Assembly: GCF_021397715.1 (NCBI RefSeq)
Contig: NZ_CP090207.1
Coordinates: 4,092,001 to 4,156,000 of the forward strand
DNA from: Pantoea agglomerans
GTDB taxonomy: Bacteria > Pseudomonadota > Gammaproteobacteria > Enterobacterales > Enterobacteriaceae
Length of the DNA: 64,000 bases
Direction of reading: 5' to 3'
Each line of letters opens with the position of its first letter. Position 1 is the first letter of the stretch. A program made the translations under genes and the position numbers. This document shows, piece by piece, positions 20,023-29,892 of this stretch. The notes under the pieces were generated by a model. It made no database searches and was not told where the DNA came from. It saw nothing but the letters and a program-made list of their open reading frames with translations.

Positions 20023-22911
20023 TTACTTCCTGCCGGAATCACGATCGGGCTTCGGGTTCAGACGCCGCCAGGCATGACGCTTCAGCATCACCCAGGCCGC
20101 ACTGCCCACCAGCGCGGAGAGCAGCATCGCCGCCACCGCCAGCAGCACCGAGTGCTGGTTGGCATACCACACCACCATCATGTACCAGGGCAACTCACCG
20201 CTGGGGAACTGCGCGCCGACGCGGAAACTGCGAATGCCGTTTTCATCGGTAATAATCGCGGTATCGCCACGAATGCCGGCGTTAATCTGCGCCGAACTCA
20301 AATCGTTATGCAGTCGCAACAGCTGATCGTCGCTGGTTGCCACCGTCATCACCACCAGCCGATCGCGGTTCCATGGCGATCGGTAGCTGAGGAAGCCTCG
20401 CCACGCTTCGTTGGAGGAGAAGTAACGATCGGCATCCAGCTGCTGACGACTCCAGTCACCGGTCAGCCAGCCGCGTAATTTTTCCAGCGTGTCGGGTTCT
20501 TTCACACCAAAGGTGCTGCTGGTGGCGTCATAAGGGGAAGCCGCCAGCATCGCCTGATTAAAAGCGCTGTTGCCGGTGGTGCTCACCGCCAGCAGATCGC
20601 TCTGCTGTATGCGCGCCAGATGGGTGCCGCCGCTGGGCAGGCCAAACAGTACCTGATTCTGTGTCAGCGCCAGACCGGTGGCTTTACCAGCCCGCGCCGC
20701 CAGATCCAGTAGCGTTGACAGTTCAGCATCGCTGGGCGTTTCCGGCAGCAGCAGCGTGGTCTGGCTGAAATCGGCCAGACGTGAGAACGGAAAAGAGGCA
20801 CCCACAAAGTAAGAGAGGTTCGGCAGCATGCTGAAGTGACGGGTATGGCTCAGATCGATCCATGAGTCCTCTTCAATCCGGCTTTTGATGTTGTTGTTCA
20901 GTAACACACCGCAGGGCGCATCAGCCCGCGGTTTGATATTGAAGTAGAGCGCCAGCTGGTTATCGCCATAGATCAGGTAGGGTTCGAGATTAAGCTGATA
21001 CTGCTCCTGACGCGCATCACCGCCCAGACGGTGCCAGGCGTTCTCCAGCAGGCCGACTTTGTTCACCGTCAGATTGCGCAGAAAAGTACCGTTGAGCATG
21101 ACGTTAAGGAAAGAATTATCCTCATCGATCCAGCTTTCGGACGGGAAGCGATAGTGCAGATTGACCGGCACTGTGTCGCCATCCCACAGGAACAAATCAG
21201 GCGCGGCGCGGAAATTAACACGCAGCGCATCATGCCAGATGCCGCTGCTGGTCAGACTCTGATCTTTACGCAGCAGTTCGCTCAGCCGTACCGGGCGGTC
21301 AGTGTTAATCCAGCGTGGAGCATCGTAAGGTTTGCGGTTTGCAATAGTCTGCGCAGGGACCTGCAGTTGACTCTCATCAGTCGTCAGTGGCTGCGTCGTC
21401 AGACGGTTCGCCGCCTGACGCAACTGCTCCTCATTGTTGCCACTGACCAGCAGCAATTTGTAAACCGGATTATTAGGATTATCCACCACCTGCAACATCG
21501 GACCGTTACTGGCCGGGAAAGTCAGGGTGCCGATCCGGTCACCAGGATGACCAAACAGGATGCCGTTTTGTTCCGGCAGTTCGCCGCGCACCACCGGGAA
21601 ACGGATGCCGCGATAATCACTCTGAATGCCAAGCCAGGATGCCACCAGTGCCGCCGCGCTGACGGCATCGGCTGAAACATTGCTGGCAAAGCCCACCGTC
21701 ACGGTGGACGCCGTCATCCGCTGAGGATCCAGGAAGGGGCGCGGGAAATTACGCAGGCTGGTGCCGATATTGAGCTTCTGGCCCTCAAGGTGCAGCGACG
21801 TGTTCGGCAGAATGGTGACCTGATACTGCTGTGCGCTCTCTCTTTCACACAGCAACTTGTCCGCATCATTGATTTTAAAACTCAGGTTATTCGCCGACAC
21901 CACCATCGCCGCCGGAATATCCAGCTCATAGTCGCTGACATCGCTGTCCGTCGCACTCAGCGGCAGCGTGCCGAGCGGCTGACCATTCAGCATCAGCTGC
22001 AGCGACGTATTGCGTGCCGCCAGCGCAGCAGAGACGCGCAGCGTCAGATTAAGTCGCGCATTGGTGATGACTTCATCGCCGGGCAGGGTGAAGGTGATGC
22101 CCGACTGAAGCTGACCGCCGGTCAGCGTGATGCCGCGCGACTGGCCCATCTGGGCCACTGAAATAGCACTACTGATCGGCTGATTGATGGCAGCCGCGAT
22201 CGGCGGCTGCGCTTCTGCAACCGGCGCAGCTACCTGACCTGGCGCGTAGGGCAGCGCACTGGCGGCCGCTTCCAGCGCGGGATCGGCACTGCTCAGGCCT
22301 TGCGGCAGGGGCACCGCGGACAGCGCGCTGCTGTCCTGGGTCACCGCGCCGGTGGCGGCCATCGGCGCGGTGGTCTGGGCAGAAGCCGCCGCCTCACCGG
22401 TCGATGACGCGGTCTGAGGCGTTGAAGTCGCGTCATCGGTCACTGAAGATGGCGGAGTTTGTGATGTCGCCTCGCTACCTGGGGCGTAAGAGGCGTTCAC
22501 CGCGGGTGCCACGGCATTGGGTGATGCACTCTGTGGCGCCGATACCGGTGCAGATTCTGCGGACGGTGTCGCAGATGGCGCATTTGCCGCTGGTGACACG
22601 GACGGCATTGCAGACTCTCCACCGCTGACCGGGACCGCTACCTGGTCTGAACCTGCCGTCTGGCTGGAACCCTTATTCATGGGTGCCACAGATGCCGCAT
22701 CGCTGGCCGGAGCCTGATTTGTCGCGGGTGCAATGACGGTGGCATCGGCAGGCTGCGTGCTGGAAGCAGCATCAGGCGGCGTCGGGGCTGAACTGTTTAC
22801 CGGCGCAGCACTGCTGTTATCAGTAACAACCGGCGTTTCCGCGCCAGCGGGCGTCAGCCATAACGCTGCGGTCAGTGAACTGACCAGCAAAGTTTGCGTC
22901 AGGATCTTCAT
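20023..22911 (-). CDS. bcsB: BcsB with a long Ala/Pro/Ser/Thr-rich N-terminal insert (operon II)
   Basis: Periplasmic cellulose synthase subunit of 962 residues, about 200 longer than the operon I copy. The excess is a low-complexity segment, about residues 25-240, rich in Ala, Pro, Ser and Thr, between the signal peptide (1-24, ending LTPAGA) and the folded BcsB domains, which begin near VAQMGQSRGITLTGG. The remainder is ordinary: carbohydrate-binding modules, GVLLNNNIKSRIEEDSWIDL, and a C-terminal membrane anchor near 918-942 followed by a basic tail. It overlaps the bcsA stop by 4 bases. The function of the linker is unknown; it may be a flexible spacer to peptidoglycan or to BcsC. Confidence 0.93.
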   Translation of the reverse strand: MKILTQTLLVSSLTAALWLTPAGAETPVVTDNSSAAPVNSSAPTPPDAASSTQPADATVIAPATNQAPASDAASVAPMNKGSSQTAGSDQVAVPVSGGESAMPSVSPAANAPSATPSAESAPVSAPQSASPNAVAPAVNASYAPGSEATSQTPPSSVTDDATSTPQTASSTGEAAASAQTTAPMAATGAVTQDSSALSAVPLPQGLSSADPALEAAASALPYAPGQVAAPVAEAQPPIAAAINQPISSAISVAQMGQSRGITLTGGQLQSGITFTLPGDEVITNARLNLTLRVSAALAARNTSLQLMLNGQPLGTLPLSATDSDVSDYELDIPAAMVVSANNLSFKINDADKLLCERESAQQYQVTILPNTSLHLEGQKLNIGTSLRNFPRPFLDPQRMTASTVTVGFASNVSADAVSAAALVASWLGIQSDYRGIRFPVVRGELPEQNGILFGHPGDRIGTLTFPASNGPMLQVVDNPNNPVYKLLLVSGNNEEQLRQAANRLTTQPLTTDESQLQVPAQTIANRKPYDAPRWINTDRPVRLSELLRKDQSLTSSGIWHDALRVNFRAAPDLFLWDGDTVPVNLHYRFPSESWIDEDNSFLNVMLNGTFLRNLTVNKVGLLENAWHRLGGDARQEQYQLNLEPYLIYGDNQLALYFNIKPRADAPCGVLLNNNIKSRIEEDSWIDLSHTRHFSMLPNLSYFVGASFPFSRLADFSQTTLLLPETPSDAELSTLLDLAARAGKATGLALTQNQVLFGLPSGGTHLARIQQSDLLAVSTTGNSAFNQAMLAASPYDATSSTFGVKEPDTLEKLRGWLTGDWSRQQLDADRYFSSNEAWRGFLSYRSPWNRDRLVVMTVATSDDQLLRLHNDLSSAQINAGIRGDTAIITDENGIRSFRVGAQFPSGELPWYMMVVWYANQHSVLLAVAAMLLSALVGSAAWVMLKRHAWRRLNPKPDRDSGRK

Positions 22912-25019
22912 GCCGCCCCATCCTTTTTCGCCGCCGCGGCAACCGGGTCGACATTTTTACGTTTATCGTGGCGGCCTTTCCAGGTCAGCCAGAACAGCTC
23001 AAAGACGGTACGGATAATAGTGCCTAGCGAAATCAGCGGGTTGTCCTGCTTATACTCCGGCTGGATCCAGGCATCCGCACGAGCCAGCACCACACGGACC
23101 AGTTCGCGACGTCGCGCCAGCGGCATCGCCTCAAAGCGCAGACGGATGCTCTCATCATCGCCGGAAATCTGACTGACCGGGATAGTGATCGCGCCGGATT
23201 TCAGCAGCAGATCAATCTCTTCAATCTCATCAGTTTCATGACGTCCATCGGGTGCATCAAGCTGCGCGCCGCCCATCGAAAGGTTGCTGGTCTGGGTGCG
23301 CGATGAAATGCCGCTGGCGTAATGAATAATCGCCGGGATTTGCACCTCAACACGGATGGTTTTTCGCACCTGCTTGGTTTCGCGCGCCACGGCAATCGCC
23401 GCCATCAGAATGATCAGGCTGAAGATCGCCCAGCCGACGTTGAGCGCGATAACGTAAGGATCGACGCCAAAATAGTCATGCATCACCGCACGCACCACGC
23501 CAGCTACAATGCCAATGCCCAGCAGCAGCGCCACAATCACATGTGGACGCACGATGTGGAAATCGAAGAAGCCCTGATCCAGCACGCCGCCTTTATCGGT
23601 CACGTTAAACTTGCCATGTTTTGGCGACAGCAGGGTCAGAATGGTCGGGATCACCAGATGGAAGCACATCACCGTCTCGTAAATCTCACCCCAGAAGGTG
23701 TAGCGGAAACGGCCATTCATCCGCGAGTTAACATAAAGCGACATCACCAGATGCGGCAGCACGTAAGCAAAAATCAGCGACGCGGAGGAGTGGATGATAT
23801 TGAGATTAAACAGCAGATAGGCCAGCGGTGCCGTCAGAAAGGCAACACGCGGCAGACCAAACTGGAAGTGCAGCATGGCGTTGAGGTAACACAGGCGCTG
23901 CTGCCACTTCAGGCCACGGCCAAACAGCGGGTTATCGACGCGGAAAATCTGCGTCATGCCACGCGCCCAGCGGGTACGCTGAATGATATGCAGGCCCAGA
24001 CGTTCTGTTGCCAGACCGGCAGCCAGCGGGATCGACAAAAAGGCTGAGCCCCAGCCCAGTCGCTGCATTTTCAGGGCGGTGTGTGCATCTTCGGTCACGG
24101 TTTCAACGGCAAAACCGCCAATCTCTTCCAGCGCTGAACGACGGATAACCGCACAGGAGCCACAGAAGAAAGTGGCATTCCAGTTATCGTTACCCTGCTG
24201 CACCGGGCCATAAAACAGCGAGCCTTCATTTGGAATGCTGCGTGCGGCGCGCAGGTTACGCTCAAAGGGATCGGGAGAATAGAAGTAGTGCGGCGTCTGT
24301 AGCAGCGCCAACTTCGGATCTTTCAGGAACGGTCCGACCGTCGCCTGCAGGAAGGTGCGCGTCGCCACGTGGTCGCAGTCGAAGATGCAAATCAGCTCAC
24401 CTTTGGTGATTTTCATCGCATGGTTGAGGTTCCCGGCTTTGGCATGTTTGTTGTCGTCACGGGTGATATAACCCACGCCGACATCCGCCGCAAAGCGGGC
24501 AAACTCGCTGCGCTTGCCATCATCCAGCAGATAGACCCTGATTTTGTCACGCGGGTAGTCGATGCACTGCGCCGCGAGTACGGTGTCGCGCACCACATCA
24601 AGACTTTCATTGTAGGAAGGCACATAAATATCGACCGTCGGCCACAGGCTGGTGTCGTCCGGTAAGGGTTCAATCGTGCGTTTTAATGGCCAGGTGGTTT
24701 GCAGGAAGCCAAGAATTAAGATCAGCCAGACGTACAGCTCCGCCAGATACAAGCCAATGCCTAAGATAGCTTCAACTTCGGAATTAAAGTGCAACGTCTC
24801 GGTGGTCCGCCACCAGATATAGCGGCTGGACATCAGCGCAGAGAGAATCACCATCACCACAGTTATTTTGCGGCTCTTGCTGAAACCCAATAAAAACATC
24901 ATGCCGATGCTGATCAGACCAAAAATATACTGTTTCTGGCTGTCCATTGGCGTAATGATGATCACCGCGGCAACGGGTGCAAGCACCAGCAGCAGCAGGT
25001 AAAACCCGATTTTACTCAT
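22908..25019 (-). CDS. bcsA: Cellulose synthase catalytic subunit BcsA (operon II)
   Basis: Second UDP-glucose-using cellulose synthase, 703 residues. It lacks the roughly 160-residue N-terminal extension of the operon I enzyme. Motifs: LLDDG (about 166), DCD in IFDCDHVATR (about 213), TED in VTEDAHTA (about 308) and QRTRW (about 349). The PilZ domain has RKTIR (RxxxR, about 553) and NLSMGG (NxSxxG), so c-di-GMP control is expected. It overlaps bcsB by 4 bases and follows bcsQ by 49 bases. Confidence 0.96.
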   Translation of the reverse strand: MSKIGFYLLLLVLAPVAAVIIITPMDSQKQYIFGLISIGMMFLLGFSKSRKITVVMVILSALMSSRYIWWRTTETLHFNSEVEAILGIGLYLAELYVWLILILGFLQTTWPLKRTIEPLPDDTSLWPTVDIYVPSYNESLDVVRDTVLAAQCIDYPRDKIRVYLLDDGKRSEFARFAADVGVGYITRDDNKHAKAGNLNHAMKITKGELICIFDCDHVATRTFLQATVGPFLKDPKLALLQTPHYFYSPDPFERNLRAARSIPNEGSLFYGPVQQGNDNWNATFFCGSCAVIRRSALEEIGGFAVETVTEDAHTALKMQRLGWGSAFLSIPLAAGLATERLGLHIIQRTRWARGMTQIFRVDNPLFGRGLKWQQRLCYLNAMLHFQFGLPRVAFLTAPLAYLLFNLNIIHSSASLIFAYVLPHLVMSLYVNSRMNGRFRYTFWGEIYETVMCFHLVIPTILTLLSPKHGKFNVTDKGGVLDQGFFDFHIVRPHVIVALLLGIGIVAGVVRAVMHDYFGVDPYVIALNVGWAIFSLIILMAAIAVARETKQVRKTIRVEVQIPAIIHYASGISSRTQTSNLSMGGAQLDAPDGRHETDEIEEIDLLLKSGAITIPVSQISGDDESIRLRFEAMPLARRRELVRVVLARADAWIQPEYKQDNPLISLGTIIRTVFELFWLTWKGRHDKRKNVDPVAAAAKKDGAA

Positions 25020-25068
25020 GATTCACCCTGAGAAGAGCTGTATAAGTCAGTCGCCTGGCGGAAGCCGA

Positions 25069-25872
25069 CTAAAAGTGGTTTGTGCGGATGGGAGCCTGAA
25101 CTTCGCCATTACCCACGGTGATATTCAGAATGCTGCTGACCCTTTTCGCGATCAGTTCAATATCAAATGCCGCTGCGGAGGCGGGACTGAAATCGTAAAC
25201 AGACTGCTGCGAAGCATTGGCTTCACCCACACTTTCATCACGGTGAACCACGCCCAGTAAATTATCGCCCAGGCGCTGCTGCATAAATGCGGTGACATCG
25301 CGATTGATATTCCGGCGGTTGTCACACTGGTTAAGGATAAAATAGTGACCCTGCTTATTATTGAGAGGTTTACCGATCATCCGGTTCTCTTCAATCTGCG
25401 GTAATAACGATACTGATGCGGTATCGGCTAACATCACCACTAAATGCATATCGGCCAGCGCCGTCATTGCTTTAAGGGCGGGGCCTGGGCCAGGCGGGAA
25501 ATCAGCCACGATCACCAGGCCGGGATAATTGAGCACCGTATCCAGACCGCGCTTAATAAAGTGGGGATCTTTCATCAGGTTCTCTTCGAACCGTTCACGC
25601 TGCGGCTCCGTGACGTCGCCATAGGGCAGCACAAAGATATTGCCGCCGGTGGTAAGAATCGACTGGCTCCAGTCCGCCTGCTCTTCTGAGCGCGCCACAA
25701 ATCCGCGGCCATCATGAAGCGGCACGCCAAAGTGAAGACGCAGTGCATTCTGCACATCAAAATCAATCGCCAGAACTTTGCTACCGGAACGCGCCAGACT
25801 CCAGGCCAGATTCGCCGCCAGCGTGGTTTTCCCCACGCCCCCCTTCGGCGAGCACACACAAACTAATGGCAT
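25069..25872 (-). CDS. bcsQ: BcsQ/YhjQ-type MinD-like ATPase (operon II)
   Basis: A 267-residue ParA/MinD-family ATPase. The deviant Walker A motif is intact, SPKGGVGKTT at residues 8-17, followed by LAIDFDVQNALRLHFG and a Walker B-like VIVADFPPGPGPAL. It is probably involved in placing or activating the second synthase complex. It overlaps the preceding proline-rich gene by 10 bases. The intact P-loop lysine suggests real ATPase activity, in contrast with the operon I paralogue. Confidence 0.88.
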   Translation of the reverse strand: MPLVCVCSPKGGVGKTTLAANLAWSLARSGSKVLAIDFDVQNALRLHFGVPLHDGRGFVARSEEQADWSQSILTTGGNIFVLPYGDVTEPQRERFEENLMKDPHFIKRGLDTVLNYPGLVIVADFPPGPGPALKAMTALADMHLVVMLADTASVSLLPQIEENRMIGKPLNNKQGHYFILNQCDNRRNINRDVTAFMQQRLGDNLLGVVHRDESVGEANASQQSVYDFSPASAAAFDIELIAKRVSSILNITVGNGEVQAPIRTNHF

Positions 25873-26453
25873 AGCGCAATCTTCTCCAGTAACGGTTTGA
25901 GTAAGGTTTCTTTCGGCAGATTAATCTCGCGCGAGCGGAACAGCGCACCAAATCGTCCTGGCTCAGAATGGGTGGCGGTGGGTGCGACGACGGGCTGAAG
26001 ATCCGCCACGGTGGCAGGCCGGACAGGCTCAGCACGCAGCATGGTCGCAGGCTCAGCCACAGCCACTTTTTGCAGCGGTGGCGGTGGCGGAAAGAGTGAT
26101 GAAGGGCCGCGTTCAGTCGTGCTGGTTGCTGGCAGGTTATTGCCTGACAGGCTATCGAGAATCGAGGTGCGGGCTGCCATTGCCGGTTGCGCAGTGAGTG
26201 CGGCATGTCGTGCCGGTGTCCCAGCCGGTGGAGCCGTGAACTCATCACCACGCAGCGGCTGAGGTTGCGGCAGGTCAATACGCTCGCCGCCGCCAAACGG
26301 AGTCTGATGTTCTTCTTTCGCCAGCTGGCGAATCAATGCCCATTTACTGTGTTCCGCCGCCTCCTGCGTCTGGCCAGACATATCTTTAAAGTCGATGTCG
26401 AGCGTTTGCGTTTTCTCTTTAAAACGCTGCAAATCATCGTAATTATTCTTCAT
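25863..26453 (-). CDS. bcsO: Proline-rich BcsO-like protein, first gene of cellulose operon II
   Basis: A 196-residue protein beginning MKNNYDDLQRFKEKTQTLD, with a charged N-terminal helix (about 5-50) and a Pro/Ala-rich middle containing PPPPP, then a basic C-terminus REINLPKETLLKPLLEKIA. Position at the head of an operon containing bcsD and its composition fit BcsO, a poorly characterised partner in BcsD-type clusters. The frame is open to 26501, but ATG 26453 gives the expected N-terminus; no strong ribosome site distinguishes the two. The family assignment is recalled, not searched; BcsP is an alternative name for a similar Pro-rich gene. Confidence 0.65.
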   Translation of the reverse strand: MKNNYDDLQRFKEKTQTLDIDFKDMSGQTQEAAEHSKWALIRQLAKEEHQTPFGGGERIDLPQPQPLRGDEFTAPPAGTPARHAALTAQPAMAARTSILDSLSGNNLPATSTTERGPSSLFPPPPPLQKVAVAEPATMLRAEPVRPATVADLQPVVAPTATHSEPGRFGALFRSREINLPKETLLKPLLEKIALCH

Positions 26454-26935
26454 TGGCCATGGCCTGCAACAAGGTGGGAATTTTCCTGGAATATAGCACA
26501 TCCGCTTAAACTCGGTGAGAAAAATCTGATTACAAAAACAGCAAATTCAATAAAATAGTTTAATCAAAAAGATTCGATAGGGGCGGTAAATAGCCGATGA
26601 TGGGTGCTTTTGGTCAGAAATTAATAAGTCAGGCTTACGTGAAATTGTTTCGCCCGATTGTTACATTCATTCGATCCGGTTAACTCATCTTACGCATGGC
26701 ACAACCAGCGTGGTTAAGATGAGATTAATCCCCGTTGCTGACGAAACCCTTCACCTGATCTGACGCTGACGTCAGCATGAAAAAAGCCGGTGAATCGTTG
26801 AGGATACTTATCGGTTTCTGCCGGAAATATCATCAGAAAAATCATTGGTTAATGTCGGTAACGAAACAACAGCGGCAGAGAAAGGTGGCGAGGAAGAGGA
26901 GGCAGCAACGGCAAGCGCTGGCGGGTAAGTTGCGT
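26454..26935. promoter_or_regulatory. Upstream region of cellulose operon II
   Basis: About 480 bases without a credible gene between bcsO and the dpp terminator. The part nearest bcsO is AT-rich and should contain the operon promoter, though no clear -35/-10 pair was found. An inverted repeat, CTCATCTTA (26684-26692) and TAAGATGAG (26715-26723), encloses a shorter CGC/GCG pair and could form a hairpin or bind a regulator. Confidence 0.35.
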
Positions 26936-26962
26936 TAAAAAAAGGCTCCAGCAGGAGCCTTT
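26936..26962 (-). terminator. Rho-independent terminator of the dpp operon
   Basis: On the minus strand GGCTCC pairs with GGAGCC (26944-26949 and 26954-26959) around TGCT, followed by a run of seven T. It lies 8 bases past the dppF stop, the right place to end dppABCDF. Confidence 0.88.
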
Positions 26963-26969
26963 TGGTGAG

Positions 26970-27981
26970 TTAACCGACTTTTTCAGCCGCGCCGACCGGC
27001 TGATTTTCATCCTGGTCAACGGCAAAGCAGGCGATCTGCTGTCCGCCGTAGCTTTTCAGCTTCGGTTGCAACTGAACGCAGGTGCCAAAACGGCGGCGGC
27101 AGCGCGCGTTGAAAGCACAACCCGGTGGCGGACTGAGCGGGCTCGGCAGTTCGCCGGTCAGCTTGATCCGCTCACGGCGATCATCCGGATTGAGACGCGG
27201 CGTGGCCGACAGCAACGCCTGAGTGTACGGATGGCGCGGGTTGGCAAAAATCGCCTCTTTGCTGCCCTTCTCAACACAGCGGCCGAGGTACATCACCATC
27301 ACTTCATCCGCAATGTGCTCTACCACCGACAAATCGTGCGAGATAAAGACGTAGGAAAGTCCCATATCCTGCTGCAGATCCATCATCAGGTTCAGCACCT
27401 GGGCGCGCACCGACACGTCGAGCGCCGAAACCGGCTCATCGGCAATCAGCACGTCCGGATCGAGCATCAGCCCGCGGGCAATCGCAATACGCTGGCGCTG
27501 ACCGCCGGAAAACATGTGCGGATAGCGGTCATAATGCTCGGTCTTCAGGCCCACTTTCGCCATCATCTCCAGCGTCTTCTCGCGGCGCTCGGCTTTGGTC
27601 AGCTGGGTGTTGATAATCAGCGGCTCTTCCAGAATCTGACTCACTTTCTTGCGTGGGTTCAGTGAGCCATAAGGGTTCTGAAAGACGATCTGGATTTTCT
27701 GACGACGCAGTTTCTGCGCCTGCGGATCGTGCTTCAGCAGATCCTGCCCATGCCAGTAAAGCTGTCCTTCGGTCGGGGTTTCAATCATCGTCAGCAGGCG
27801 GCCCAGCGTGGATTTCCCACAGCCCGACTCGCCAACGACCGCCAGCGTTTTGCCGCGCTCCAGATTAAACGAGACGCCATCCAGCGCTTTCACCAGACGT
27901 TCCTGACCAAACAACCCTTTCTTCACCGGGTAGTGCTTTTTCAGATCGATCGCCTGTAACAAATACTCATGCTTGGTTGTT

Positions 27982-27992
<11 letters not shown>
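26970..27992 (-). CDS. dppF: Dipeptide ABC transporter ATP-binding subunit DppF
   Basis: One of two ATPases that power dipeptide (and haem/5-aminolevulinate in E. coli) import with DppB/C. The 340-residue protein contains Walker [10 protein letters not shown], signature [13 protein letters not shown], Walker [14 protein letters not shown] and a C-terminal oligopeptide-transporter extension. The frame is open far upstream to 28286, but that is inside dppD; ATG 27992 ([13 protein letters not shown]) matches the family and overlaps dppD by 11 bases. It is the last gene of the operon, followed directly by a terminator. Confidence 0.94.
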
Positions 27993-28968
<976 letters not shown>

Positions 28969-28980
28969 CTCGGTGCCTCT

Positions 28981-29883
28981 TTACTGCTTGAGTTTCGGGT
29001 CGAGTGCATCACGCAAACCATCGCCCATCAGGTTAAATGCCAGCACGGTCAGCAGAATGACTAATCCAGGGAACGTCACCACCCACCAGGCACTTTGCGC
29101 ATACTGCAATACGTCGGAGAGCATGGTGCCCCACTCCGGCGTTGGCGGTTGCGCACCCATACCGAGAAAGCCCAACGCCGCCATATCGAGAATGGCGTTG
29201 GAGAAACCTAACGATGCCTGCACGATCAGCGGTGCCAGACAGTTAGGCAGAATATTTACAAACATCTGACGCAGCATACCGGCTCCGGCGACGCTGGAGG
29301 CGGTCACATAGTCGCGGTTTACCTCCACCAGGACCGCGGCGCGGGTCAGACGGATGTAGTGCGGCAGCGCCACAAACGTCAGGGCGATAGAGGCGTTAAC
29401 GATCGACGGACCGAAAATGGCCACCAGTACCAGTGCCAGCAGCAGGCTGGGCAGCGCCAGCATGATATCGACCAGACGCATAATGGTGGCATCCACCACG
29501 CCGCCGAGATAACCGGCCAGCAGGCCGAAGATCACGCCGAAAATCAGCGACAACACCACCACCAGACAGCCAACCAGCAGCGACAGGCGCGCGCCGTACA
29601 TCAGACGCGACAGCACATCGCGGCCGACATCGTCGGTGCCAAGGATATAACTCCAGCTTCCGCCTTCCTGCCAGACCGGCGGATGCAGCAGCGCATCACG
29701 GAACTGCTCAGCTGGCGCATGAGGTGCCAGCAGATCGGCGAACACCGCCACCAGTAACATAATGATGATGTACGCCAGGCCCACCACGGCGCCTTTGTTA
29801 CGCTTAAAATAGTGCCAGAATTCCTGAAACGGGGTCATCGGCTTGGGTGCAGCGGTTACGCTGGCGGGATCAACAACAGACAT
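28981..29883 (-). CDS. dppC: Dipeptide ABC transporter permease DppC
   Basis: A 300-residue inner-membrane permease, the same length as E. coli DppC. It has a cytoplasmic N-terminus (FQEFWHYFKRNKGAVVGL), six predicted membrane segments and the EAA-type loop typical of binding-protein-dependent permeases (AAVLVEVNRDYVTASSVAG). It forms the channel with DppB. The 9-base spacer to dppB indicates co-transcription. Confidence 0.94.
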   Translation of the reverse strand: MSVVDPASVTAAPKPMTPFQEFWHYFKRNKGAVVGLAYIIIMLLVAVFADLLAPHAPAEQFRDALLHPPVWQEGGSWSYILGTDDVGRDVLSRLMYGARLSLLVGCLVVVLSLIFGVIFGLLAGYLGGVVDATIMRLVDIMLALPSLLLALVLVAIFGPSIVNASIALTFVALPHYIRLTRAAVLVEVNRDYVTASSVAGAGMLRQMFVNILPNCLAPLIVQASLGFSNAILDMAALGFLGMGAQPPTPEWGTMLSDVLQYAQSAWWVVTFPGLVILLTVLAFNLMGDGLRDALDPKLKQ

Positions 29884-29892
29884 GATGCCCCC

